Position numbers and translations under genes: made by a program
Shown here: piece by piece, positions 1 to 8,003 of the stretch
Numbering within the stretch: position 1 is the stretch's first letter
How the letters are laid out: every line of letters starts with the position of its first letter
From: Betaproteobacteria bacterium
GTDB lineage: Bacteria > Pseudomonadota > Gammaproteobacteria > Burkholderiales > JAEUOS01
Assembly (NCBI GenBank): GCA_028292405.1
Contig: JAQGMJ010000021.1
Location: forward strand, 1 to 64,000
Direction: 5' to 3'
Length of the DNA: 64,000 bases
The notes under the pieces: generated by a model
Database searches by the model: none
What the model saw: the letters and a program-made list of their open reading frames with translations, nothing else
What the model was told of the DNA's origin: nothing

Positions 1-150
1 GGCGCCGGCGGCCTGCGCCGAAGAGCCGGCGGGGGCGGGCGCCGCGTTCGGCTGCGCGGGCTGCGCCGTTGCGGCGCCGCAGCAAGCAAGGCAGGACAGG
101 ACGACTGCCCGCAGGAGGTTGGCGGGCAGGACTCTGGCGGTCAGGGGCAT
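1..150 (-). CDS. N-terminus of a secreted protein (partial)
   Basis: An open frame starts at ATG 150-148 on the minus strand and runs without a stop off the left edge (50 codons visible). It begins with a basic residue, then a hydrophobic stretch (VLPANLLRAVVLSCLACCG) and an ATA-Q junction that fits signal peptidase I cleavage. The mature part starts as a Pro/Ala-rich linker. Two adjacent cysteines lie in the hydrophobic core, but the residues before them do not make a good lipobox, so export as a soluble or outer-membrane protein is more likely than lipidation. It diverges from greB. The body of the protein lies outside the window, so the function cannot be named. Confidence 0.6.
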   Translation of the reverse strand, partial: MPLTARVLPANLLRAVVLSCLACCGAATAQPAQPNAAPAPAGSSAQAAGA

Positions 151-341
151 GAAGGGGCTTGAAAGGAGAGAGGCGTGGGTGTGTTGCAGTGCGGGGTGCG
201 GTGCGGCTGAAAGCGCTAACGCGCTCGGGCGCCGGCATAAAGCGCGGGTGTAAAATTGGTCAAAGGATAGCTGCGGCGGCGGTGCGCCGTGAAGCAACGC
301 GGCGCGGCCTCCAGCATAGTGCATTTCATCGACAGACTCCC

Positions 342-896
342 ATGAGCAAGGCCTTTACCAAGGAAGCGGAAGACGGCGACCTCGACGACGAGGGCGACGG
401 CGCGGCGCCGCCTTTGCCGGCGGGCACGAAGAACTACATCACGCCCGCGGGGTACGCGGGTTTGAGGGCCGAGTTCGACGAATTGTTCCGCAACGAGCGT
501 CCCAAGCTGGTCGAGACCATCGCCTGGGCGGCCTCCAATGGCGACCGCTCGGAAAACGGCGACTACATCTACGGCAAGCGGCGCCTGCGGCAGATCGACA
601 GCCGCATCCGCTTTTTGTCCAGGCGCATCGAGGCCGCCGAGGTGGTGGACCCCGCCCGCCAGAGCAGCGACGAACAGATTTTTTTCGGCGCCACCGTCAC
701 CTATGCCAATTCGCACGGCGAGGAGGTGACGGTGCAGATCGTCGGCGTCGACGAGGCGCAGCCGTCCGAGGGAAGCATCAGCTGGGTTTCCCCGATTGCC
801 CGCGCCTTGCTGAAGGCGCGCGAAGGCGACCGGGTGACCTTGATGACCCCGGCCGGGCGCGAAGAACTGGAAGTGCTGGAGATCCGGTATCAATGA
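342..896 (+). CDS. greB: Transcription elongation factor GreB
   Basis: GreB (184 aa here) inserts a coiled coil into the RNA polymerase secondary channel and stimulates cleavage of backtracked transcripts. Residues 30-100 give the N-terminal coiled coil. The acidic tip is visible as NGDRSENGDY (about residues 66-75), holding the Asp and Glu that place the second catalytic metal. The C-terminal FKBP-like domain ends in EELEVLEIRYQ. I chose ATG 342 because upstream in-frame starts (from 159) add a basic stretch unlike the family. The first 25 residues are acidic and somewhat longer than in E. coli. The 191 bases between this gene and the divergent secreted-protein gene must hold both promoters; I see no strong consensus boxes there. 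Confidence 0.93.
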   Translation: MSKAFTKEAEDGDLDDEGDGAAPPLPAGTKNYITPAGYAGLRAEFDELFRNERPKLVETIAWAASNGDRSENGDYIYGKRRLRQIDSRIRFLSRRIEAAEVVDPARQSSDEQIFFGATVTYANSHGEEVTVQIVGVDEAQPSEGSISWVSPIARALLKAREGDRVTLMTPAGREELEVLEIRYQ

Positions 897-1014
897 AGTC
901 ATGCCGAAAGCCTGAGCGCATATTGGACACGAATCCGCTACCGGCGTTGTGTCAAAAATAGTTAAATCGTTGCCGCAAGGTAGCGGCGCCAGTACTACAA
1001 CTTTCCCAGGAGAC

Positions 1015-2757
1015 ATGTTGAAAAAGAAAACCCCGGAAACCCTGCGCAGCCACCGCTGGTTCGGCGTCGACGACAAGCGCGCCTTCGGCCACCGATCGCG
1101 CATCAAGCAGATGGGCTTCGGCGACGAGGACTACGCCGGCAAGCCGGTGATCGGCATCATCAACACCTGGAGTGACATGAACACCTGTCACAGCCATTTT
1201 CGCGACCGTGCCAATGAAGTCAAGCGCGGGGTCTGGCAGTCCGGCGGCTTCCCCGTCGAAATGCCGGCGATGTCCCTGGGCGAGCAGATGATGAAGCCCA
1301 CCACAATGCTATACCGCAACCTGCTGGCGATGGAGACGGAGGAACTGATCCGCTCCAACCCGGTGGACGGCGTGGTGCTGCTGGGCGGCTGCGACAAGAC
1401 CGTGCCGGCCCTCCTGATGGGCGCCGCCTCCGCCGACGTGCCGGCGATCTTTTTGCCCGCGGGGCCGATGCTCTCCGGCCACTGGCGCGGCCAGACCCTG
1501 GGCTCGGGCAGCGACACCTGGAAATACTGGGACGAACGCCGCGCCGGCAACATCAGCAAGGCGACCTGGATGGAAATGGAAAACGGCATCGCACGTTCCG
1601 CCGGCACCTGCATGACCATGGGCACGGCGGCCACCCTCGCCGCGGCGGCCGAGGGGCTGGGGATGATCCTTCCAGGTGCTTCGTCGATTCCTTCGGTCGA
1701 TGCCTCGCATGCGCGCCTGGCCACCGACTGCGGCCGGCGCATCGTCGACATGGTGTGGGAGGACCTCAAGCCCTCCGACATCATGACCACCGAAGCCTTC
1801 GAGAACGCGGTGACGCTCGCCATGTGCCTGGGCGGCTCGACCAATTCCATCATCCACCTGATCGCGATGGCCCGGCGCGTCGGCGACGGCAGCGTGGCGA
1901 AACTCGACCTGGACCGCTTCGATGCGCTGTCGCGGCGCACGCCATTGCTCGGCAACCTGCGTCCCTCGGGCAAATACCTGATGGAAGATTTCTACTACGC
2001 CGGCGGCATCCGCGCGCTGATGAACCGCATTCCCGACCTGCTCAACCTCGATTGCATCACGGTGAGCGGCAAGACCGTGCGCGAGAACATCGAAGGCGCG
2101 CAAAGCTACAAGGACGACGTGATCCTGCCGCGCGACCAGCCGCTGCAAGCCGAAGGCGGCCTGGCGGTACTGCGCGGCAACTTGTGCCCGGACGGCGCGG
2201 TGATCAAGCATTCCGCCGCCGAGCCGCATCTGCGCCAGCATCGCGGACGCGCGGTGGTGTTCGAGAACATCAAGGACATGGACGCGCGCATCGACGATCC
2301 CGATTTGCCGGTGACCAAGGACTCGATCCTCGTGATGAAAAACGGCGGCCCGCTGGGCGGCCCCGGCATGCCGGAGTGGGGCCAGTTGCCAATCCCGAAA
2401 AAGCTGCTCAAGGAAGGCGTGCGCGACATGGTGCGCATCTCCGACTCGCGCATGAGCGGCACCTCCTACGGCGCCTGCGTGCTGCACGTCGCGCCCGAAT
2501 CTTTCGTCGGCGGCCCGCTGGCCTTTGTGCAGGACGGCGACGAGATCGAGCTGGACGTGGCAAATCGTAAACTGACGCTGCATGTGAGCGACGCCGAACT
2601 GGCGAAGCGCCGCGCCGCATGGAAAAAGCCCGAGCCGTACTACGTTCGCGGCTACGGCCAGATGTTCACGCAGAATGTGCAGCAGGCCAACGAAGGCTGC
2701 GACTTTGAATTCCTCGCGGCCAAACACGGCCCGACGCCCGAACCCGAGATACATTAA
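1015..2757 (+). CDS. IlvD/Edd-family sugar-acid dehydratase, L-arabinonate dehydratase type
   Basis: This 580-aa protein belongs to the dihydroxy-acid/6-phosphogluconate dehydratase family of [2Fe-2S] enzymes. Three cysteines sit in the cluster-binding contexts: Cys58 (DMNTCHSHF), Cys126 (LGGCDKT) and Cys199 (AGTCMTMGTAA). From memory, Rhizobium leguminosarum L-arabinonate dehydratase uses Cys59, Cys127 and Cys200, an almost exact register. That supports both the sugar-acid assignment and the ATG at 1015. The active-site SDSRMSGTSYG motif is near residue 480. A longer GTG start at 949 would add 22 atypical residues. The likely reaction is dehydration of an aldonate to a 2-keto-3-deoxy acid. 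The aldolase gene starts 30 bases downstream, so the two probably form one catabolic operon. The exact substrate (arabinonate, fuconate or galactonate) is not fixed by sequence. Confidence 0.85.
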   Translation: MLKKKTPETLRSHRWFGVDDKRAFGHRSRIKQMGFGDEDYAGKPVIGIINTWSDMNTCHSHFRDRANEVKRGVWQSGGFPVEMPAMSLGEQMMKPTTMLYRNLLAMETEELIRSNPVDGVVLLGGCDKTVPALLMGAASADVPAIFLPAGPMLSGHWRGQTLGSGSDTWKYWDERRAGNISKATWMEMENGIARSAGTCMTMGTAATLAAAAEGLGMILPGASSIPSVDASHARLATDCGRRIVDMVWEDLKPSDIMTTEAFENAVTLAMCLGGSTNSIIHLIAMARRVGDGSVAKLDLDRFDALSRRTPLLGNLRPSGKYLMEDFYYAGGIRALMNRIPDLLNLDCITVSGKTVRENIEGAQSYKDDVILPRDQPLQAEGGLAVLRGNLCPDGAVIKHSAAEPHLRQHRGRAVVFENIKDMDARIDDPDLPVTKDSILVMKNGGPLGGPGMPEWGQLPIPKKLLKEGVRDMVRISDSRMSGTSYGACVLHVAPESFVGGPLAFVQDGDEIELDVANRKLTLHVSDAELAKRRAAWKKPEPYYVRGYGQMFTQNVQQANEGCDFEFLAAKHGPTPEPEIH

Positions 2758-2787
2758 ACCACCAGACCAACGAAAGACGAGCCAGAC

Positions 2788-3549
2788 ATGGATTTGCCCA
2801 TCAATCAATTCAAGCGCAACCTCGCCGCCGGCAAGCCGCAAATCGGCCTGTGGATGAGTTCGTACGCGCACCAGATCGTCGAACTGTGCGCCCCCGCCGG
2901 CTTCGACTGGCTGCTGCTCGACACCGAGCATTCGCCCAACGACCCGCACATGGTGCATACGCAGCTGATGGCCGCCAAGGGCGGCACCGCGCATTGCGTG
3001 GTGCGCCCGGCGTGGAACGACCTGGTGCTCATCAAGCGCTTTCTCGACATCGGCGCGCAGACCTTGCTGCTGCCCTATGTGCAGACGGCCGAGGAAGCAC
3101 ATGCCGCCGTGCAGGCGACGCGCTTTCCACCCGCCGGCGTGCGCGGCGTGGCCAGCAGCACCCGCGCCGCGGGCTACGGCCGCATCAAGAATTACCTGAA
3201 CAAGGCAGACGCGGAAATCTGCGTGCTGGTGCAGGTGGAAACCCGCAAGAGCCTGGACAACCTGGATGAGATTTGCAAGGTCGACGGCGTCGACGGTGTG
3301 TTCATCGGCCCGAACGACCTGGCCGGCGGCCTCGGCCACCTCGGCGACATTCCGCATCCGGAAGTGCAAAGCGCGATTGCCGATGCGATCAAGCGCATCC
3401 GCGCGCACGGCAAGGCGCCCGGCATCCTGGTGGGCGAGGCCGACGGCCAGCGCATGCTGGACCTGGGTGCGCTGTTCGTCGCGGTGGGTGCCGACACCGG
3501 CCTGCTGCGCGTGGCGGCAGACAACCTGGCGGCGAAGTTCAAGAAGTAG
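2788..3549 (+). CDS. HpaI/HpcH-family class II pyruvate aldolase
   Basis: This 253-aa protein matches metal-dependent pyruvate aldolases such as 4-hydroxy-2-oxoheptanedioate aldolase and 2-keto-3-deoxy-L-rhamnonate aldolase. Visible catalytic positions are His48 in DTEHSPND, Arg73 in VVRPAWND, and metal ligands Glu151 (VQVET) and Asp177 (IGPNDLAGG). These lie two to three residues from the E. coli HpaI equivalents. Placed directly after the sugar-acid dehydratase, it most likely cleaves the 2-keto-3-deoxy product to pyruvate plus an aldehyde (glycolaldehyde if the substrate is a pentonate). The ribosome-binding site is weak. Family membership is firm; the in vivo substrate is inferred from context only. 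Confidence 0.86.
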   Translation: MDLPINQFKRNLAAGKPQIGLWMSSYAHQIVELCAPAGFDWLLLDTEHSPNDPHMVHTQLMAAKGGTAHCVVRPAWNDLVLIKRFLDIGAQTLLLPYVQTAEEAHAAVQATRFPPAGVRGVASSTRAAGYGRIKNYLNKADAEICVLVQVETRKSLDNLDEICKVDGVDGVFIGPNDLAGGLGHLGDIPHPEVQSAIADAIKRIRAHGKAPGILVGEADGQRMLDLGALFVAVGADTGLLRVAADNLAAKFKK

Positions 3550-3705
3550 GCTCTATGCACGGTTTGCCGCGGACTGCGCGACGCGCGGCTGCGATGCTGC
3601 AACTTTTCCGCCGTTCGCCCTGAGCCGGGTTTTCGTAACCCTGAAAGGCATATGCGCTACCGATGCGCACGTGCGGTTCGACCAGCTCACCGCGAACGAC
3701 GGAGG

Positions 3706-3725
3706 AAAATCGGCCCCCGATTTTT
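3706..3725. terminator. Bidirectional intrinsic terminator
   Basis: A perfect 8-bp stem (AAAATCGG / CCGATTTT) with a CCC loop is followed by T on the plus strand and preceded by A's that give T's on the minus strand. It lies between the converging aldolase and solute-binding-protein genes and overlaps the latter's stop codon. The rest of the 174-base gap (3550-3705) shows nothing else. Confidence 0.6.
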
Positions 3726-4866
3726 AGTGAATGAAGTTGTTGTCGCGCCCGATGATGGTCAGCTCGACGAAGCTGGAGCCGTTGTGGTTCTCCGGCGTGA
3801 AGTTGATGTTGAAGCCGCCGAAATCGACGTTGCGCATGGTCTCGAAGGCGGCGATCAGCTTGTCGCGGGTGAGATCTTTTCCGGCGCGGCGCAGGCCTTC
3901 GGTGAACACCCGGGCCGCGAGATAACCTTCCAGGCTGGTGAAGGAGATGGCGGCGGTGCTGCCGGCCTTCAGCGCCTGCTGGTATTCGCGCACGATGGCG
4001 ATCGACGCGGCATAGGGAAAGGGCACGACCTGGGAAATCGCCACGCCGTTGCCCTCGGGCCCGAGCTCATTGGCCAGGGCGCGCGAGCCGACGAAGGAGA
4101 CGTTGTGGAACTGGCCGACGTAGCCGGCCTTCTTGGATGCCTTGACGAAGGCGGCGATCGACTTGTACGCCGATATCATGACGATCACGTCCGGCTGCGC
4201 CGGCACCAGCAGCTTGACCGCGGGGTCGACCGCCACCGTGTTGCGCTCCACCGTGGCCTGGGCCGCGATTCTCATCCCGCGCTTGGTGAGGGCGCGGGTC
4301 ACGCCCGCCAGGCCGGCCTGGCCGTAAGCGTCGTTCTGGTACAGCACGCCGATGCTCTTGATGCCCAGGTTGGTCAACTGCTCTACGATCTTCTCGGTCT
4401 CGTCGAAATAGCTGGCGCGGATATTGAAGATGTTGCGGTTGAACGGATTGCGCAGCGACTCGGCGCCGGTGAAGGCACCGAAAAAGGGCACTTGCGCCTT
4501 GGTGAAAATCGGCAGGGCCGCGTTCGAGGTCGGCGTGCCCACATAGCCGAACAGGGCGAACACCTTCTCTTCCTCGATCAGCTTGCGGGTATTGGCGGCG
4601 GCGCGGTCGGGCTCGTAGCCGTCGTCCAGGGTGGTCAGCTTGATCGAGCGGCCGAAAATTCCGCCCTTCTTGTTGATCTCGGTGAAATATAGCTGCGCGC
4701 CCAGGCGCATTTCCGTTCCCAACTCGGCGGCCGGGCCGGTCAGCGGGCAGGATTGGCCGAGCAGGATGGTGCCGGCATCGATGCCGTTTTCCGCGTGCGC
4801 CAAGCGGGGCAGGGCGCCCATGGCGGCGGCGCCGGCGAGCAGTCCGTTGAAGTGGCGGCGATTCAT
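3724..4866 (-). CDS. ABC transporter substrate-binding protein, branched-chain amino acid (Leu/Ile/Val) type
   Basis: This is a 380-aa type-I periplasmic binding protein of the Peripla_BP_6/LivK family. The N-terminus MNRRHFNGLLAGAAAMG has a paired-arginine, Tat-like leader and a cleavage site near AHA-EN. The mature protein opens with the usual ILLGQSCPLTGPAAELG and has the INKKGG hinge motif. The start has a good AGGAGA box 7 bases upstream. No permease or ATPase gene is adjacent, so it is an orphan receptor as seen here, which is common in Burkholderiales. The ligand is unknown: this family also binds aromatic acids, amides and sugar acids, and the neighbouring convergent sugar-acid cassette is only a weak hint. 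Confidence 0.85.
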   Translation of the reverse strand: MNRRHFNGLLAGAAAMGALPRLAHAENGIDAGTILLGQSCPLTGPAAELGTEMRLGAQLYFTEINKKGGIFGRSIKLTTLDDGYEPDRAAANTRKLIEEEKVFALFGYVGTPTSNAALPIFTKAQVPFFGAFTGAESLRNPFNRNIFNIRASYFDETEKIVEQLTNLGIKSIGVLYQNDAYGQAGLAGVTRALTKRGMRIAAQATVERNTVAVDPAVKLLVPAQPDVIVMISAYKSIAAFVKASKKAGYVGQFHNVSFVGSRALANELGPEGNGVAISQVVPFPYAASIAIVREYQQALKAGSTAAISFTSLEGYLAARVFTEGLRRAGKDLTRDKLIAAFETMRNVDFGGFNINFTPENHNGSSFVELTIIGRDNNFIH

Positions 4867-5086
4867 TTTTTATTCTCCTAAACGGGGCGTGCGCCGGTCC
4901 CAGTATCGGCAATCAAGTAGCGCCGCTGATATAACGGACGCTATTGTGCGTTACTTAATCGACGAATAAGCAAATCAAAAATGTTAAATTTGGTAGCGCA
5001 AACATCGGACTTGATACCAACGTCATTACTGGTGGCGCGGGCAATTCGCTATACTCCGCCGCCGGCCGCTTTGGCGCGGGCGAGCG

Positions 5087-5112
5087 CTTGAAATGCGGCG
5101 CAGCATCCCTAC
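5087..5112 (+). promoter_or_regulatory. Possible heat-shock (sigma-32) promoter of htpG
   Basis: CTTGAAA at 5087-5093 matches the -35 element of RpoH promoters exactly. The expected -10 region (CCCCATnT) is only partly matched by CATCCCTA around 5104-5111, and the start codon is 67 bases further on. The placement before htpG, a classical heat-shock gene, is the main support. The 312-base gap 4867-5178 shows no other feature apart from this and the divergent gene's ribosome-binding site. Confidence 0.35.
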
Positions 5113-5178
5113 GTGAAGCAAGGTTTTACGGCTTCCGGCCGGATTTTCTTCATTCAAAGCAAAAGAGGAACACCCCAC

Positions 5179-7071
5179 ATGGGCGCACAGCACGAAACCC
5201 TGGCTTTTCAGGCCGAAGTCAAGCAACTGCTCCACCTGATGATCCACTCCTTGTATTCGAACAAGGAGATTTTCCTGCGCGAACTGATTTCCAATGCGTC
5301 GGACGCCTGCGACAAGCTGCGCTTCGAGGCGCTGGCAGACAACGGCCTGTACGGCGACGATCCCGACCTGAAGATCCGCGTCGCCTTCGACAAGGCGGCG
5401 CGCACCATCACCATTTCGGACAACGGTATCGGCATGAACCGGGAAGAGGCGATTTCCAACCTCGGCACCATCGCCAAGTCCGGCACCAAGGAATTTTTCA
5501 ACAAGCTTTCCGGCGACCAGGCGAAGGATGCCAACTTGATCGGCCAGTTCGGCGTCGGCTTCTATTCCGGCTTCATCGTTGCCAAGAAGATCACCGTGAT
5601 CACCCGCCGCGCCGGGTTGGCCGAAGCGGTGAAGTGGGAGTCGGCCGGCGAAGGCGACTTTACCCTCGACCCGGCGGAAAAAGCGGGCCGCGGCACCGAT
5701 GTGATTCTTGAACTGCGCGATGATGAAGACGAACTGCTTTCCAACTGGAAGCTGAAGTCGATCATCACCAAGTATTCGGACCACATCACCTTGCCCATCC
5801 TGATGAAAAAAGAGGAATGGGACAAGGACAAGAACGAATACGTCGCCCTGGACGAAGACGAGACCGTCAACCAGGCCACCGCCTTGTGGACCCGCTCGAA
5901 GAACGACATCAGCGAGGAGCAATACCAGGAGTTCTACAAGCATGTCGCGCACGACAGCGAGCCGGCGCTGGCCTATACGCACAACCGCGTCGAGGGCCGG
6001 CAGGAGTACATCCAACTGCTGTATGTGCCGCAGCGCGCGCCTTTCGACCTGTTCGAGCGCGAGCGCAAGAACGGCATCAAGCTCTATGTACGCCGCGTCT
6101 TCATCATGGACGACGCCGAGCAGTTGATGCCGCAGTACCTGCGCTTCGTCAAGGGCGTGATCGACTCCAACGACTTGCCGCTGAACGTCTCGCGCGAGAT
6201 TTTGCAGGAGTCGCGCGACGTGCGCGCCATCCGCGAAGGCTCGACCAAGCGCGTGCTCTCGCTGCTGGAAGACCTGGCGGAAAACCAGAAGGAAAAGTAC
6301 GCCGGCTTCTGGAAAGAGTTCGGCCGCGTGATGAAGGAAGGGGCGGGCGAAGACCACGCCAACAAGGAGCGCATCGCCAAGCTGCTGCGCTTTTCCACCA
6401 CCCACAACGACACCGAAGTGCAGGACATTTCCCTCGCCGACTACGTTGGCCGGATGAAGGAAGGCCAGGACAAGATCTACTACGTCACCGCCGACTCCTT
6501 CCTCGCCGCGAAGAACAGCCCGCACCTTGAAGTGTTCCGCAAAAAGGGCATCGAAGTCGTGCTGTTGTACGAGCGCGTCGATGAATGGCTGGCCTCGCAC
6601 CTCAACGAGTTCGAGGGCAAACAACTGGTCTCGGTGGCCAAGGGCGACCTCGACTTGGGCAAGCTGGAAGACGAAGCCGAGAAGAAGGAGCAGAAGGACA
6701 GCGAGGAAGAGTTCAAGGACCTGACGGCGAAAATCAAGGAAGCGCTTACCGGCAAGGTAAAGGAAGTGCGCGTCACCCATCGCCTCACCGACTCGCCCGC
6801 CTGCCTGGTGTCCGACCAGTTCGACATGAGCGGCAACCTGGCGCGCCTGCTCAAGGCCGCGGGCCAGCAGGCGCCTGATTCGCAGCCGATCATGGAGATC
6901 AACCCCAAGCACCCGTTGGTGACGCGCCTGAAGCATGAAGAGGCCAAGTTCGCCGACTGGTCGCGCCTGCTGTTCGACCAGGCCCTGCTGGCCGAGGGCG
7001 GGCAACTGGAAGACCCGGCGGGGTTCGTCAAGCGCATCAATGAAATGTTGATGGCGTCTGCGGCGAAATAA
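5179..7071 (+). CDS. htpG: Molecular chaperone HtpG (Hsp90)
   Basis: This cytoplasmic Hsp90 homologue of 630 aa binds ATP in its N-terminal GHKL domain and remodels client proteins as a dimer. Visible motifs are [15 protein letters not shown], the nucleotide-binding DNGIGM and the lid [11 protein letters not shown], followed by middle and dimerisation domains to the C-terminus. The acidic segment [16 protein letters not shown] (around residues 500-515) is a bacterial linker. ATG 5179 was chosen because GAGGAA lies 8 bases upstream and [14 protein letters not shown] is the canonical start; the upstream in-frame ATG at 5113 is not needed. It stands alone between a possible heat-shock promoter and an intrinsic terminator. 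Confidence 0.96.
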   Translation: MGAQHETLAFQAEVKQLLHLMIHSLYSNKEIFLRELISNASDACDKLRFEALADNGLYGDDPDLKIRVAFDKAARTITISDNGIGMNREEAISNLGTIAKSGTKEFFNKLSGDQAKDANLIGQFGVGFYSGFIVAKKITVITRRAGLAEAVKWESAGEGDFTLDPAEKAGRGTDVILELRDDEDELLSNWKLKSIITKYSDHITLPILMKKEEWDKDKNEYVALDEDETVNQATALWTRSKNDISEEQYQEFYKHVAHDSEPALAYTHNRVEGRQEYIQLLYVPQRAPFDLFERERKNGIKLYVRRVFIMDDAEQLMPQYLRFVKGVIDSNDLPLNVSREILQESRDVRAIREGSTKRVLSLLEDLAENQKEKYAGFWKEFGRVMKEGAGEDHANKERIAKLLRFSTTHNDTEVQDISLADYVGRMKEGQDKIYYVTADSFLAAKNSPHLEVFRKKGIEVVLLYERVDEWLASHLNEFEGKQLVSVAKGDLDLGKLEDEAEKKEQKDSEEEFKDLTAKIKEALTGKVKEVRVTHRLTDSPACLVSDQFDMSGNLARLLKAAGQQAPDSQPIMEINPKHPLVTRLKHEEAKFADWSRLLFDQALLAEGGQLEDPAGFVKRINEMLMASAAK

Positions 7072-7091
7072 GCTGTTTCAAGTTCGCCGAA

Positions 7092-7122
7092 AAGCCGGCT
7101 GCGTCATGCAGCCGGCTTTTTT
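7092..7122 (+). terminator. Intrinsic terminator of htpG
   Basis: An 11-bp stem (AAGCCGGCTGC / GCAGCCGGCTT) with a 5-base GTCAT loop ends in a run of T's, 20 bases after the htpG stop. Confidence 0.85.
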
Positions 7123-7216
7123 CATCCGCCGTGTGAGGAAATACACAGTTTGGGCTGCCACCGTTGGCGCCGAAGGCACATAATGACGGCACAACTAACC
7201 GGAAAGGAGATTCGCG

Positions 7217-7753
7217 ATGTCGCTCCGTCTTCCCCAATTCGCCGCCCTCGCTTTCGCACTGCTCAGCGGCAGCGCGTTCTCCCAGGTCATCTGCAGCAAC
7301 CTGAGCAACGGTACCTACTGCGACGGCGCCAACGGCTACTCCAGCGCCACGCCCTTGAGCGGCGGCGGCAGCACCATCATCCGCAACTCCGACGGTTCGC
7401 GTTCGACCATCAACAACCTCGATGGCACCACGATCATTCGCAATTCGGACGGCAGCCGCTCGACCATCAACCGGCTCGATGGCAGCACGCTGATCCGCAA
7501 CTCCGACGGCAGCCATTCGACAGTAACGCCGCTAGGCGGCGGCACGGTGATCCGTAATTCCGATGGTTCCAGTTCGACCATTGTTCCGCTCGGCAACCCG
7601 GGCTACAACGGCTTTAGCGGCGGTGGCTACAACGGCGGGGGCAATTCGGGCTTCGGCAACCAAGGCACTGGCAATGCCGGCATCGGCGGCTTTAACAACA
7701 ACAATGGCAATTCGCGTTGTAGCCGCCTGGGCATGACAACCAGCTGCGATTGA
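7217..7753 (+). CDS. Secreted protein with four 19-residue IRNSDGS repeats
   Basis: A 178-aa protein with a clear signal peptide (MSLRLPQFAALAFALLSGS, cleavage near AFS-Q) and an excellent AAAGGAGA ribosome-binding site. The mature part has a short cysteine-containing segment (CSNLSNGTYC), then four tandem repeats of the pattern [ST]xIRNSDGSxST[IV]xxLxG at residues 52-127. A Gly/Asn-rich segment (about 128-165) follows, then a C-terminal CSRLGMTTSCD with two more cysteines. The repeats look like short beta-hairpin or beta-solenoid units. No enzyme motif is visible. It follows the htpG terminator and is probably monocistronic. A surface or periplasmic structural role is inference; I do not recognise a named family. 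Confidence 0.75.
   Translation: MSLRLPQFAALAFALLSGSAFSQVICSNLSNGTYCDGANGYSSATPLSGGGSTIIRNSDGSRSTINNLDGTTIIRNSDGSRSTINRLDGSTLIRNSDGSHSTVTPLGGGTVIRNSDGSSSTIVPLGNPGYNGFSGGGYNGGGNSGFGNQGTGNAGIGGFNNNNGNSRCSRLGMTTSCD
7370..7597 (+). repeat. Four 57-bp in-frame tandem repeats
   Basis: Four units of exactly 57 bases encode the 19-residue repeats. Units 1 and 2 are the most similar; units 3 and 4 diverge in their second halves. The constant period and conserved RNSDGS core point to duplication with protein-level selection. Confidence 0.8.
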
Positions 7754-8003
7754 ATCCACCCATCCTGAGACTTTGGCTGGGGGATTGGCAGTTACGTGGC
7801 TGCGAATGTAGAGACATCCGCCGAAGAAAATTGCGGATCAGTAAACCTCGGACCCGAAAAAACCACGTTTTCCAGGTTAATTCGCGGCAATGCGGAATTT
7901 ATTCCTTCGATTCCATGTCACAATTATGCGAGCGGCATAATGTGAATTCGGTGGAGAGCCCTCGCCGCCTCGGCTGGAGGAGGCGTGCTGCCGGGGGAAA
8001 CGA

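Noticed and set aside
949..1014. In-frame GTG extension of the dehydratase
   Set aside because: The 22 extra residues do not resemble the family, and ATG 1015 puts the cluster cysteines in near-exact register with the characterised enzyme.
1309..3408. Long open frame on the minus strand opposite the dehydratase and aldolase
   Set aside because: It is antisense to two clear enzyme genes, has no domain pattern and reflects high-GC codon bias.
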